This document shows positions 53,976-63,318 of a DNA stretch of 64,000 nucleotides, piece after piece. Below the pieces are notes generated by a model, which saw only the letters and a list, made by a program, of their open reading frames with translations, searched no databases and was not told the origin of the DNA. The DNA lies in the NCBI RefSeq assembly GCF_024623185.1, contig NZ_JANJZK010000004.1:1-64000 (forward strand), in the 5' to 3' direction. This DNA is from Anaerofustis stercorihominis (GTDB lineage: Bacteria; Bacillota; Clostridia; Eubacteriales; Anaerofustaceae). The translations under genes and the position numbers were made by a program. How positions within the stretch are numbered: the first letter of the stretch is position 1; each line of letters starts with the position of its first letter.

Positions 53976-55624
53976 AACAAAAAAAGGGCTTAGAGATTAA
54001 AATAATATATGCATCTATTTTAATTATCTTTGCTTTTTTTCTGCTAATGCCATTACTGCATATACTTGGTAATGCATTTCTGAATGGCAGCAGTTTTACT
54101 CTGGATTATATAAAAGAAGTGTTCAGTGAAAGAAACTTTTCTACAGTGCTTATAAACAGTTTCAAAGTATCTATAGTAAGTGCTTTAATAGCAACATTGA
54201 TTGCTTTTTTTATGTCTTATACGATCCAATATACTAATGTAAATAAAAAAGTAAAGAAAATAATAAAACTTAGCTGTACACTACCAATGCTTTTACCAAC
54301 CATAACATATGGTTTTGCGATTATATACTCTTTTGGTAAACAAGGACTTCTTACTAAAATATTCGGTAAACAGATTTTTGAAATATATGGATTTAACGGA
54401 CTGGTTTTGGGTTTTGTGATATATACTCTTCCCATAGCATTCATGCTCATAAATAATACTATGCTCTACATAGACAAAAAATTTATGATCGTTTCCAAGA
54501 TAATGGGAGATAACGGCTTTAAGACATTTAAAAATACTCTGCTTAAACCTCTCCTCGGAACTCTGGCAGCATCATTTATTCAAGCATTTTTCTTAAGCTT
54601 TACCGACTTTGGTATTCCGGCTTCAGTAGGAGGTCAGTACTCCGTGATTGCCTCAAACTTATATGGAGAAATGCTCGGTGCTCTTCCAAACTTCAATACC
54701 GGAGCAGTTATAGCTATAATAATGCTTATACCTTCAGTTTTAAGTATTTTGATACTTACTTATTTAGAAAAATATAATATCAGATATCAAAAAATTTCTA
54801 CAGTTGAAATAAAAAAGAATACTTCAAGAGATGTATTTTTCGGTTGTGTATCATCAGTATTCTCAATCATGATACTGTCACTTTTCCTGGTAATATTCCT
54901 TATACCTTTTATAAAAGGTTGGCCTTATGACTTGACATTTACCTTGGATAATATAAAAAATGCCATTACAGGTCAAAATCTCGGTCAGGTATATTTAAAC
55001 TCGATATTTGTAGCGGTCTTAACCGCTGTAATAGGTATGCTTATTACGTATGGCGCTGCGCTTGTCACTGCAAGAAGTAAGCTAAGTAAAAAATTAAAAA
55101 AAGTAATAGAAAATATATCTATTATAACAAACACCATACCGGGGATGGTTTTAGGTATAGCATATTTACTCATGTTTACGGGAACAAGTCTTCAAAATAC
55201 TTTTCCTTTAATCATAATTTGTAATATAATTCACTACTTTTCAACACCGTACCTAATGTTTAAAAATTCTTTGGAAAAGATGAACAGCTCATGGGAAACT
55301 ACCGCTATGCTCATGGGAGATAACTGGGTCAAAACAATTATAAGAGTAGTAACACCAAATGCAAAATCAACAATCTTTGAAGTATTATCTTATTACTTTG
55401 TAAACGCAATGGTAACGATAAGTGCAATAGTATTTTTGGTTGGAACCAAAACAATGGTCATTACAACTAAAATAAAGGAACTTCAGCATTTTGCAAAATT
55501 CAATGAAATATTTATATTATCTTTGATGATAATGATAACCAATGTAATTATAAAAATAATTTTTGAAAGACTGGCAAATAAAAAGAATAAGGGGAATAAA
55601 AAAGAAAATGAAAAAATTAATTAG
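53972..55624 (+). CDS. ABC transporter permease with two fused halves (PhnU/PhnV-like)
   Basis: 550 residues, about twelve helices. Two binding-protein-dependent permease domains in one chain, each with its own EAA-type loop for the ATPase (MGDNGFKTFKNTLLKPLLG at about 170 and MGDNWVKTIIRVVTPNAKS at about 450). In other bacteria the two permeases of this importer are often separate, so this is a fused version. It overlaps the ATPase gene by 4 bases and the binding protein gene by 17. Confidence 0.87.
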   Translation: MKQKKGLEIKIIYASILIIFAFFLLMPLLHILGNAFLNGSSFTLDYIKEVFSERNFSTVLINSFKVSIVSALIATLIAFFMSYTIQYTNVNKKVKKIIKLSCTLPMLLPTITYGFAIIYSFGKQGLLTKIFGKQIFEIYGFNGLVLGFVIYTLPIAFMLINNTMLYIDKKFMIVSKIMGDNGFKTFKNTLLKPLLGTLAASFIQAFFLSFTDFGIPASVGGQYSVIASNLYGEMLGALPNFNTGAVIAIIMLIPSVLSILILTYLEKYNIRYQKISTVEIKKNTSRDVFFGCVSSVFSIMILSLFLVIFLIPFIKGWPYDLTFTLDNIKNAITGQNLGQVYLNSIFVAVLTAVIGMLITYGAALVTARSKLSKKLKKVIENISIITNTIPGMVLGIAYLLMFTGTSLQNTFPLIIICNIIHYFSTPYLMFKNSLEKMNSSWETTAMLMGDNWVKTIIRVVTPNAKSTIFEVLSYYFVNAMVTISAIVFLVGTKTMVITTKIKELQHFAKFNEIFILSLMIMITNVIIKIIFERLANKKNKGNKKENEKIN

Positions 55625-56600
55625 TTTATTATTATGTTTAATTTTAGGATTAGGACTTTTCGCGGGATGCGGAAATAATGAGGCAGAGAATAGCTCAAAC
55701 TCGGATAAAGTGATCATATATTCAAATGCAGATGATGAAGCGATTGAAGCTATGTCTACCGCTCTTGATTCTAACGGATACAAAGACAAATATATGTTCC
55801 AAACATTTGGAACAAGCGAACTTGGAGGAAAGTTAATCGCCGAAGGAAAAAATATCGAAGCAGATATGGTAACAATGTCTTCTTTTTATCTAGACAGTGC
55901 AGAAGATAAAAACACAATGTTTAAAGATTTAACATTTGATGTTAAAACAAAAGATAAGTTTCCTAAAATATATGCTCCTATAACATCTCAGGAAGGTGCA
56001 ATCATAGTAAATACAGATGTACTAAAAGAAAATGATCTTCCTATGCCTAAATCCATTAAGGACTTAACAAAAGATGTATATAAAAATAATATATCAGTTA
56101 CGGATATAAAATCATCTTCAACAGCTTGGTTACTTATTCAAGCTATAATCAGTGAATACGGAGAGGACGAAGGAGCTACAGTACTAAAAAAACTTTATCA
56201 AAATGCAGGACCTCATATTGAAGAATCAGGTTCGGGACCAATTAAAAAAGTCCGCTCAGGAGAAGTAGCAATAGGCTTTGGTCTCAGACAACAAGCGGTA
56301 TCGGACAAAAAAGAAGGACTTCCCATAGATTATGTCGATCCTACTGAAGGCAACTTTTCACTTACGGAATCAGTAGCAGTAGTGGATAAAGGTGATAAAA
56401 CAAATCCACTTTGTATGGAAATCGCAAAATGTATCATTGAAAAAGGAAGAAGTGAATTGATCAAATATTATCCTAACGCATTATATGAAGGAGAAACAAC
56501 AAACAAAGAGAACTCTTCCAAATATCCTAAAGTATTTAAAGAAAAATTATCAGCGGATTTATTGAAACAGCATCAAGACTTTTCCGAAAATTGCAAATAG
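55608..56600 (+). CDS. 2-aminoethylphosphonate-binding lipoprotein (PhnS-like)
   Basis: 330 residues. Lipoprotein signal at the N-terminus (KKLISLLLCLILGLGLFAGC) with the lipidated Cys at position 20, a Ser/Asn-rich tether, then an iron-type periplasmic binding fold (VIIYSNADDEAIEAM, GTSELGGKLIAEG, SGSGPIKKVRSGEVAIGFG). It captures the ligand outside the membrane for the fused permease. AAGGGG decides the start; a longer frame begins inside the permease gene without a ribosome site. Confidence 0.88.
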   Translation: MKKLISLLLCLILGLGLFAGCGNNEAENSSNSDKVIIYSNADDEAIEAMSTALDSNGYKDKYMFQTFGTSELGGKLIAEGKNIEADMVTMSSFYLDSAEDKNTMFKDLTFDVKTKDKFPKIYAPITSQEGAIIVNTDVLKENDLPMPKSIKDLTKDVYKNNISVTDIKSSSTAWLLIQAIISEYGEDEGATVLKKLYQNAGPHIEESGSGPIKKVRSGEVAIGFGLRQQAVSDKKEGLPIDYVDPTEGNFSLTESVAVVDKGDKTNPLCMEIAKCIIEKGRSELIKYYPNALYEGETTNKENSSKYPKVFKEKLSADLLKQHQDFSENCK

Positions 56601-56619
56601 GAGGATTAAAATTCTAAAT

Positions 56620-57711
56620 ATGAAATATAAACTATTAACTCCGGGACCACTTACAACTACTGACTCGGTCAAAGAGCAAATGCTCTTTGACCATTGTACA
56701 TGGGATGAGGATTATAAAAAGATAACAAGAGATATAACAGATAAATTATTAAACTTAGCAAAAGTCAATAAAGATAATTATGTATGTACTTTAATGCAGG
56801 GAAGCGGTACTTTTGGCGTAGAATCGGTATTATCGAGTTCTATAGGTGAAAATGATAAACTTCTTATCCTTTCAAACGGAGCTTACGGAGAAAGAATGGC
56901 GGATATTGCAAAACATAATAGAATAAATTACGTTATATATACCGAAGATTATAATAAAAGACATAACATAAATAAAATAAAAGATATTCTTAAAAATGAT
57001 AAAGCTATTACTCATGTTTCTATTGTACATAGTGAAACCACATCAGGCATATTAAATGATATTGAAGAAATTGGTAAAGTAGTTAAAGAATACAATAAAA
57101 TATTTATTGTTGATGCCATGAGCAGTTTCGGCGGAATTGATATTCCCGTGGAAAATTATAATATAGATTTTATCATAAGCAGCGCTAATAAATGTATACA
57201 AGGGGTACCGGGATTTTCATTTATAATAGCTAAAAAAGAAGAAATACTAAAATGTAAAAATAAAGCTAGAAGCCTTTCTCTTGATTTATACTCTCAGTGG
57301 GAAACGATGAATAAAGACGGAAAATGGAGATTTACATCACCGACTCATACTATCCTTGCATTTAATAAAGCTCTTGATGAGTTAAATGAAGAAGGCGGAG
57401 TTGATAAAAGATATGAAAGATATTATAACAATAACCGTTTGCTTATAGATAAAATGAAAGAACTTGGTTTTGATACATATGTAGATAATAAATATCAGTC
57501 TCCAATAATCACTTCTTTTATTTATCCTAAAAATGCCAATTACACATTTGAAGAAATGTATGACTTTATAAAACAAAGAGGGTATGCAATTTATCCGGGA
57601 AAAATTGAAAATATAAATTCTTTTAGAATAGGTAATATAGGCGAAATATATAAAGAAGACATAATAAAATTATGTGCAATTATAGAAGAATTTTTAAAAG
57701 GAGTAAACTAA
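56620..57711 (+). CDS. phnW: 2-aminoethylphosphonate-pyruvate transaminase
   Basis: PLP enzyme moving the amino group of 2-aminoethylphosphonate to pyruvate, giving phosphonoacetaldehyde and alanine. 363 residues. LLTPGPLTTTDSVKEQML at the start is the family signature, MQGSGTFGVES holds the cofactor phosphate, VDAMSSFGG has the Asp that contacts the PLP ring, and the Schiff-base Lys is in SANKCIQGVPG. The following gene starts on its stop codon. Confidence 0.95.
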   Translation: MKYKLLTPGPLTTTDSVKEQMLFDHCTWDEDYKKITRDITDKLLNLAKVNKDNYVCTLMQGSGTFGVESVLSSSIGENDKLLILSNGAYGERMADIAKHNRINYVIYTEDYNKRHNINKIKDILKNDKAITHVSIVHSETTSGILNDIEEIGKVVKEYNKIFIVDAMSSFGGIDIPVENYNIDFIISSANKCIQGVPGFSFIIAKKEEILKCKNKARSLSLDLYSQWETMNKDGKWRFTSPTHTILAFNKALDELNEEGGVDKRYERYYNNNRLLIDKMKELGFDTYVDNKYQSPIITSFIYPKNANYTFEEMYDFIKQRGYAIYPGKIENINSFRIGNIGEIYKEDIIKLCAIIEEFLKGVN

Positions 57712-58487
57712 TGAGTAAAATTAAAGCAGTTATTTTTGATTGGGCGGGAACAACGGTTGACTACGGATGTTTTGCACCCGTTCAAACTTTTATAGAAGTT
57801 TTTAACGCATACGGACTCAATCCAACAATGGAAGAAACAAGAAAACCAATGGGTATGCTTAAAATAGATCATATAAGAACTATGCTTAATATGGATAGAT
57901 TAAATAAAGAATTTACTAAAAAACATAATAGAGATTTTAATGAAGATGACGTTAAAATCATGCATGATAGATTTTCAGATATGATATTAAAAGTTTTGGA
58001 TAAACATTCTGATGTAAAGCCTTATGTTTTGGAAACAGTAGAAGAGCTTAGAAAAATGAACATTAAAATAGGCTCAACTACAGGTTATACAGATAAAATG
58101 ATGAATATAGTGACCGACTCGGCAAAGAAGCAAGGATATGAACCTGATATATGGTTCAGTCCCGATTCGACTAATGGAATAGGAAGACCTTATCCATATA
58201 TGATATTTAAGAACATTGAAGAATTAAAAATACAATCCGTAAATGAAGTTATTAAAGTCGGAGATACCGTTTCTGATATTTTGGAAGGAAAAAATGCGGG
58301 AGTTATTTCTGTAGGTATTATCGAAGGCAGCTCTGAAATGGGGCTGACAATGGAAGAATATAATAATTTAAGCCAGGATAATAAGAAAAAAGAAATTGAA
58401 AGAGTAAAACTATCTTATAAAAATGCAGGAGCAGATTATATAATTAATGATATTAGAGGAATAATAGATATTATTAATGCCCTTTAA
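57711..58487 (+). CDS. phnX: Phosphonoacetaldehyde hydrolase (phosphonatase)
   Basis: HAD-family enzyme splitting the C-P bond of phosphonoacetaldehyde to acetaldehyde and phosphate. 258 residues. Nucleophile Asp10 in IFDWAGTTVDYG, the Schiff-base Lys51 in MGMLKIDHIRTM that defines phosphonatases, GSTTGYTDKMM and KVGDTVSDILEG for phosphate and magnesium. The ATG shares its A with the phnW stop (TAATG). It completes a five-gene operon that turns 2-aminoethylphosphonate into phosphate, alanine nitrogen and acetaldehyde. Confidence 0.95.
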   Translation: MSKIKAVIFDWAGTTVDYGCFAPVQTFIEVFNAYGLNPTMEETRKPMGMLKIDHIRTMLNMDRLNKEFTKKHNRDFNEDDVKIMHDRFSDMILKVLDKHSDVKPYVLETVEELRKMNIKIGSTTGYTDKMMNIVTDSAKKQGYEPDIWFSPDSTNGIGRPYPYMIFKNIEELKIQSVNEVIKVGDTVSDILEGKNAGVISVGIIEGSSEMGLTMEEYNNLSQDNKKKEIERVKLSYKNAGADYIINDIRGIIDIINAL

Positions 58488-58511
58488 TATAAATATATTA
58501 CTCCGTACAAA

Positions 58512-58550
58512 AAATAGATGGCAATGATAATTGTCATCTATTTAAATTTA
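58512..58550 (+). terminator. Terminator of the phosphonate operon
   Basis: AAATAGATG (58512..58520) and CATCTATTT (58535..58543), with four further pairs inside, followed by a weak T-rich tail. Confidence 0.65.
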
Positions 58551-58643
58551 TAAATATAATATAAATTTAAAATAAATCTGGTAAATAACCATAAATATTA
58601 ATATAATAAAAAAAGACTTTATACATTTTAGAAAGGACACTGA

Positions 58644-59396
58644 ATGCAAAGTTCCAAATTAGTTTCTAATATATTGGATATAGGTGAAATGCTTCTTGTA
58701 TCGGGAGCGGAAGTAAGCAGAGTCGAAGACACTATGATAAGAATTGGAAATGCTTACGGTTTTAAAAAAGTAGATGTATTTACTATTACATCAACAATAA
58801 TTTTAACTATACACCTCTCAAATGATGAAATATTGACGCAAACGAGAAGAATTAAAAAATATAATACAAATTTTGAAAAGGTCGAATATTTAAACCAACT
58901 ATCCAGAGATATATGTTCTAAGAAAATAAATATTTCAAAAGTAGAAAAAGAAATAAAAAATATAGATAAAACAAAAAATTATCCCAAAGTATTACATTTA
59001 TTTTCTTATATAGCTATTTCATTTGCTTTTTCTGTCTTCTTCGGAGGCACTTTTTTAGATGCTGTAGCGTCGGGAATGACAGGAGGATTTTTATATTTAT
59101 TACTTGAACTACTAAATAAAGTTAATATGAATAATATAGTTATAAGTCTTTTATCCTCTACAGTAACGGCTTTAAGTGCAGTAACCTTATCAAATATGGG
59201 TGTAGGAAGTAATATAGATAAAATCATAATAGGCAATATAATGCTTCTGATACCGGGGATCCCTCTTACAAATTCTTTAAGAGATTTAATCAACGGTGAT
59301 ATAATATCCGGTCTGTTGGGGCTGCTCGAATCCTTACTTAAAGCTATAGCGGTTGCACTGGGGTTTGCTCTTATTCTAATACCCTTAGGAGGTTAA
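58644..59396 (+). CDS. Threonine/serine exporter ThrE family, large component
   Basis: 250 residues. Soluble N-terminal region with the family motif GEMLLVSGAEVSRVEDTMIRIG, then about five helices (YIAISFAFSVFFGGTFLDAV, MLLIPGIPLTNSLRDLINGD). Together with the next gene it makes up a split ThrE; the two genes are one base apart. Homologues export threonine and serine; exact substrates here are not shown. GAAAGGACA precedes the ATG. Confidence 0.85.
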   Translation: MQSSKLVSNILDIGEMLLVSGAEVSRVEDTMIRIGNAYGFKKVDVFTITSTIILTIHLSNDEILTQTRRIKKYNTNFEKVEYLNQLSRDICSKKINISKVEKEIKNIDKTKNYPKVLHLFSYIAISFAFSVFFGGTFLDAVASGMTGGFLYLLLELLNKVNMNNIVISLLSSTVTALSAVTLSNMGVGSNIDKIIIGNIMLLIPGIPLTNSLRDLINGDIISGLLGLLESLLKAIAVALGFALILIPLGG

Positions 59397-59397
59397 C

Positions 59398-59856
59398 ATG
59401 ATAGAAAGTCTTATTCAAATAATAATGGCCCTATTGGGTTCCGTAGGTTTTGCGATACTTTTTAATATAAAAAGAGATAAGATATCTATAATAGCGTTCG
59501 GAGGAGCAATGTCTTGGATTTGTTATTTGTTTTTTTACAGTTATAATGCAAATAAAGTAATAAGTTTATTTATTTCAACTTTTATATTATCTATATTCGC
59601 AGAAATCATTTCCAGAAAAATAAAAACTCCTGTGATAATAATCTTAATACCAATACTGGTACCCTTGATCCCGGGAGGAGACTTATATTATACGATGTAC
59701 AATTTGGTTACAGACAAAATGGATAGTTTCATTTATTTTTTTAATCTTGTAATTAAAGAAGCGGCAGCCATTTCTTTTGGAATAATATTAGTAACTTCAA
59801 TAATGCAAATAATTACAAAAGTAAAAAAATATTATATAAGAAAAAGACCTTATTAA
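59398..59856 (+). CDS. Threonine/serine exporter ThrE family, small component
   Basis: 152 residues, about five helices. LLGSVGFAILFNIKRDKI, IISRKIKTPVIIILIPILVPLIPGGDLYYTM and KEAAAISFGIILV are the DUF3815 features. It supplies the second half of the exporter started by the preceding gene. AGGAGG lies at the end of that gene. Confidence 0.85.
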   Translation: MIESLIQIIMALLGSVGFAILFNIKRDKISIIAFGGAMSWICYLFFYSYNANKVISLFISTFILSIFAEIISRKIKTPVIIILIPILVPLIPGGDLYYTMYNLVTDKMDSFIYFFNLVIKEAAAISFGIILVTSIMQIITKVKKYYIRKRPY

Positions 59857-59873
59857 ATAAGATCTAATCTTAT

Positions 59874-59906
59874 GGGCACTACGCCTGCTGCGCAGATTCC
59901 GCGCCC
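59874..59906. other. Short GC-rich islet with terminal inverted repeat
   Basis: Thirty-three bases beginning GGGC and ending GCCC, 24 of them G or C, in a surrounding of about 30 percent GC. An internal GCGC pair allows extra pairing. It lies between convergent genes and could be a terminator stem, but no T-run follows on the plus strand. A perfect ATAAGAT / ATCTTAT hairpin sits just before it. Confidence 0.4.
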
Positions 59907-59928
59907 AAAAACATAAAGCTATAATTTA

Positions 59929-61386
59929 TCACTTCTTCTCTATAAATTCAAGATTTTCTACACTTGGATCATTTATAATATTGCCCATATAATCAAACCT
60001 CGAACCATGGCAGGGACAGTCCCACGATTTTTCGTCGGGGTTCCATGACAGTTCACACCCCAAATGAGGACACTTTGTAGAAACTATAAAGCACTTTCCG
60101 CTTTCATCTTTATATACTCCGACTTTCTTACCATTATACTTAACAACTCCCCCATGTCCCAAAGGCAGTTTGTCAAGTTCGGTATTTGGTATATCAAGAA
60201 ATTCCTTAGATAATCCTTTTATGGAATATGGACCTTCTTTAATAGCCGATTTAACAATGCCTTTGGTATCAAATCTGCTTGGAGAAAAAATACTATTTTT
60301 ATTATCGAGACCGTTAGATATCATATCAGCAATTATATTACTTCCAAGCATAGAAGAAGTCATTCCCCACTTATTAAATCCGGTAAGCACATAAACATCT
60401 TTAAGAGAGTCTGAAAATAATCCGATATAAGGAACCTTATCTATACTTATACAGTCCTGAGTTGAGTATTGTCCGACTTCTTTATACTCTTTATCAAATG
60501 TTCTTAGTTTTTCTCTGAGTAATTTATATTTATCGCCTTCTTTATTTTCTCCCGTCCTGTGATTTTCTCCTCCAAATAAAAGATACTTATCATAGCTTCT
60601 AAAAGAATAACTCTTATCATCTACATCTAAATATACATTTTTAAGCTTCTTCGTACTTTCTGATATAAGTACATAAGATCTTTCCTGATGCATCCTTAAA
60701 AAATAATATCCGGGAGTATTCACAAAAGGATAATGACATGCAAATACTATTTTATCTGCTTTTATTTTATATCCTTTATCGGTAGTTAATTCTTTATTAT
60801 CTCCATTAAATTCTTTTATAAATGTATTTTCATATATTTTTAAACCGTTTATTATATGTTTTACAAACTTTAAAGGATTAAATTTTGCTTGATCCTTATA
60901 TTTTATTGCTCCCTTAAAGCCTTTTGGAAGTTCACATTCTTCAATATATTCACAGTCTATACCGCATTTAATAGCTGCTTCATATTCTTCTTTTAAATGA
61001 TAATCATATAAAGTAGAGTAAAGAAAAGAAGAACATTTTTTAAATTCGCAATCAATATTTTCTTTATTTATTAAATCTTCATATTCGTTTATAGCTCTTT
61101 TATTATAGTCGGCATATTCTTTTGCTTTTTCCAAAGAAAAATTATCTATCAAATAATTATAAATAAGTCCGTGAGCCAAAGATATTTTTGCTGTCGTATA
61201 TCCGGTAGTACCCGAACATATTTCTTTCGCTTCAAAAATAGCAGCATTTATTCCTTTTTCCTTTAATTTATAAGCTGTTAGTATACCGGCAAGACCTCCT
61301 CCTATGATGGCTACATCAACATTGATATTATTTTTCAAGCTTTCATAGCTAGGCAAATCAGTAGTGTTTTTCCAAAGTGCATCCAT
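59929..61386 (-). CDS. FAD-dependent oxidoreductase with C-terminal Rieske domain
   Basis: 485 residues. DAO-type FAD fold: VAIIGGGLAGILTAYKLKEKG at about 26-46, GTTGYTTAKISLAHGLIY, and CISIDKVPYIGL with VLTGFNKWGMT at the flavin C-terminal lobe. Residues from about 400 form a Rieske domain with CPHLGC and CPCHGS, the Cys-x-His and Cys-x-x-His ligands of a 2Fe-2S cluster. Related proteins are often annotated as glycine or glycerol oxidase-like, but the substrate is unknown. In an anaerobe it may act as a dehydrogenase passing electrons through the Rieske centre. Confidence 0.87.
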   Translation of the reverse strand: MDALWKNTTDLPSYESLKNNINVDVAIIGGGLAGILTAYKLKEKGINAAIFEAKEICSGTTGYTTAKISLAHGLIYNYLIDNFSLEKAKEYADYNKRAINEYEDLINKENIDCEFKKCSSFLYSTLYDYHLKEEYEAAIKCGIDCEYIEECELPKGFKGAIKYKDQAKFNPLKFVKHIINGLKIYENTFIKEFNGDNKELTTDKGYKIKADKIVFACHYPFVNTPGYYFLRMHQERSYVLISESTKKLKNVYLDVDDKSYSFRSYDKYLLFGGENHRTGENKEGDKYKLLREKLRTFDKEYKEVGQYSTQDCISIDKVPYIGLFSDSLKDVYVLTGFNKWGMTSSMLGSNIIADMISNGLDNKNSIFSPSRFDTKGIVKSAIKEGPYSIKGLSKEFLDIPNTELDKLPLGHGGVVKYNGKKVGVYKDESGKCFIVSTKCPHLGCELSWNPDEKSWDCPCHGSRFDYMGNIINDPSVENLEFIEKK

Positions 61387-61455
61387 AATAAATACCTCTT
61401 AATATTTTTTTATAATTATTGACACATTATTGAAATGTATAACATTATAAAAATA

Positions 61456-61484
61456 AAAAAAGCAGTATTTATTTACTGCTTTTT
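61456..61484 (-). terminator. Terminator after the EFR1-type gene
   Basis: AAAAAGCAGTA and TACTGCTTTTT around a short T/A loop, T-run on the minus strand. Confidence 0.8.
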
Positions 61485-61492
61485 AGCTCTAT

Positions 61493-62275
61493 CTATTCAA
61501 TATAAAATTCATTATTTTTTCTGCTCTCACATGCTTTTTTTAACTTTTTCTTAGAAGCCGCAAGCATAACTTTACTGACACTTCTTGCTTTATTAGGACA
61601 AATCTCTATACATCTCATACAGGAAATACACTTTTCTTTATCTGTAAGTTTTGGGTTATCCATAGGTATTGCCCCTACAGGACATTTTTTGACACATAGC
61701 CCGCATTCAATGCATTTGTCAGAAGATTTAGGTTTGATGGGTACTCCGTTATATTCTTTATAAGGATAATTTCCGGGAACTTCAACATTGCCTTTAATAT
61801 CATCATTATCATTTAAATAATCTTTAACTTTATTAGCATAATCAGTTAATTCTTTTTTATCATCTTCATCGGGACGTCCTTTTCCATAAATGTGCATTAT
61901 GGAATGTTCAGCTACAGCCGCAATAGCAGAAAAACATAAGAAACCATTATCTTTAAGTATATCTTTAAGTTCTTTTAGCGTATCATCATATGCTCTGTTA
62001 CCATAAGAAACGATAAGTAAAGCAGGAGTATCATTACCTTTTATTTTTGAAATATTATTTATTGCAGCACTTGGAACTCTGCCTCCAAAAGACGGAACCG
62101 AGATTATACAGAGTTCATCTTTATTAAATTGATATTTTTCATAGTTTTCATTATGTACAGATATGTCTATATTATTTATTAGTTCCTTATCCCATACATC
62201 TAAAATGATATGTACTATTTTTTCAGTACCTCCTGTAGGACTGAAACATAGGCTGTTCACCTTTGATATTTTCAT
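61493..62275 (-). CDS. EFR1-family flavodoxin-ferredoxin protein
   Basis: 260 residues. N-terminal flavodoxin-like domain with the FMN phosphate loop FSPTGGTEK at 12-20 and ISVPSFGGRVP; C-terminal 2x4Fe-4S ferredoxin (CIECGLCVKKCPVGAIP and CISCMRCIEICPNKA). Such proteins shuttle electrons between ferredoxin and flavin in anaerobes; the partner is unknown. It lies downstream of no other gene on this strand and has its own terminator. Confidence 0.88.
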   Translation of the reverse strand: MKISKVNSLCFSPTGGTEKIVHIILDVWDKELINNIDISVHNENYEKYQFNKDELCIISVPSFGGRVPSAAINNISKIKGNDTPALLIVSYGNRAYDDTLKELKDILKDNGFLCFSAIAAVAEHSIMHIYGKGRPDEDDKKELTDYANKVKDYLNDNDDIKGNVEVPGNYPYKEYNGVPIKPKSSDKCIECGLCVKKCPVGAIPMDNPKLTDKEKCISCMRCIEICPNKARSVSKVMLAASKKKLKKACESRKNNEFYIE

Positions 62276-62737
62276 GATTATCTCCTTTTTATTTCTATTT
62301 GATTATTTTATTAATTTTCTAAAATTAATATTAATATTTTTAAATTTACTGTTTTAATTTAAATAAAACCAGTCATATAATATGATATTTAACTTAATAT
62401 AAATAATATTCACCAAATTTATCAATATAACTAATCAATAATTTTGTTATTTCTGAACTCATAATTTTAATTTTATTTATATTATCAAAACAACATAAAA
62501 ATGATTTTAATAAAATACTTATTATTATATTAAATAATACTTCAATTTTATATTATATTAAAAACAAAAAATCTGATTTATACAAATTAAACATTTCTGC
62601 TACTTTTAATTTAAAATCGAAATCTGCTTCTACTTATATATTAAATATTATAAATAAAATAACAAATTTATTTAATATTAAATAACTAAATTTGATTTAA
62701 TTAAAAAAGACAATTATATATTGTCTTTTTTATATTT
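62276..62737. other. 460-base very AT-rich gap
   Basis: Only a terminator (AAAAGACAAT and ATTGTCTTTT, 62706..62730, for the minus-strand gene to the right) and promoter-like A/T stretches for the EFR1-type gene. No coding frame or conserved motif seen. Confidence 0.6.
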
Positions 62738-63283
62738 CTATTTTTTAACTCTGTCAAAATATGGACTTTTACCGCTGATACTTATAGGGATACCTTCCCA
62801 TAAAATATCTTCACCCTCAGCATAATCCATTTCCTCGGCTACTTTTCCTATCGAAAACATGACTCTGCTGTCAACCCTGTTATCAGCGGCAACAGAAACG
62901 GCTGAGCCTATAGCAATACCCAAATCCAATGTATTAAAAGCACATCTTCCGCCTAACTTTTTATTTTCACTGCAGTTTTCAAATCCGCAGAACGAGCAAT
63001 GAGGAAGTCCTGTATAAGCCCTTTTTACACCAATCAATACTACTGCATCCGAAGCTCTGAGGTTTCTTCCGTCCCTTACATAATGCCCTTCTGTTTCTCC
63101 GAATTCTCTTAAATAAACTTCTTCCATTTTATCTGCAAGTGCATCCTTTTCTTTTCCGGTTAAGACAACGGTTACGATATTGTCTACACCTTTTGCCTTT
63201 GGCGCGGTTCTCGCAGCGGCACACATCTTTGCGGCAGTTTCTAAAACAGCTTTTTCTTCCATTTGTTTTTCATCGTAAAACAT
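62738..63283 (-). CDS. DUF2148 ferredoxin-domain protein
   Basis: 181 residues. AAKMCAAARTAPKAKGVDNI near the start and CSFCGFENCSENKKLGGRCAFNTLDLGIAIGSA in the middle, where four closely spaced cysteines (CxxCxxxxC and a later C) probably hold an iron-sulfur cluster. LRASDAVVLIGVKRA links the two. The function is unknown; the family is common in strict anaerobes. AAGGAGA precedes the ATG. Confidence 0.85.
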   Translation of the reverse strand: MFYDEKQMEEKAVLETAAKMCAAARTAPKAKGVDNIVTVVLTGKEKDALADKMEEVYLREFGETEGHYVRDGRNLRASDAVVLIGVKRAYTGLPHCSFCGFENCSENKKLGGRCAFNTLDLGIAIGSAVSVAADNRVDSRVMFSIGKVAEEMDYAEGEDILWEGIPISISGKSPYFDRVKK

Positions 63284-63318
63284 TTTTATATCTCCTTTTT
63301 ATTTATATAAAATATAAT

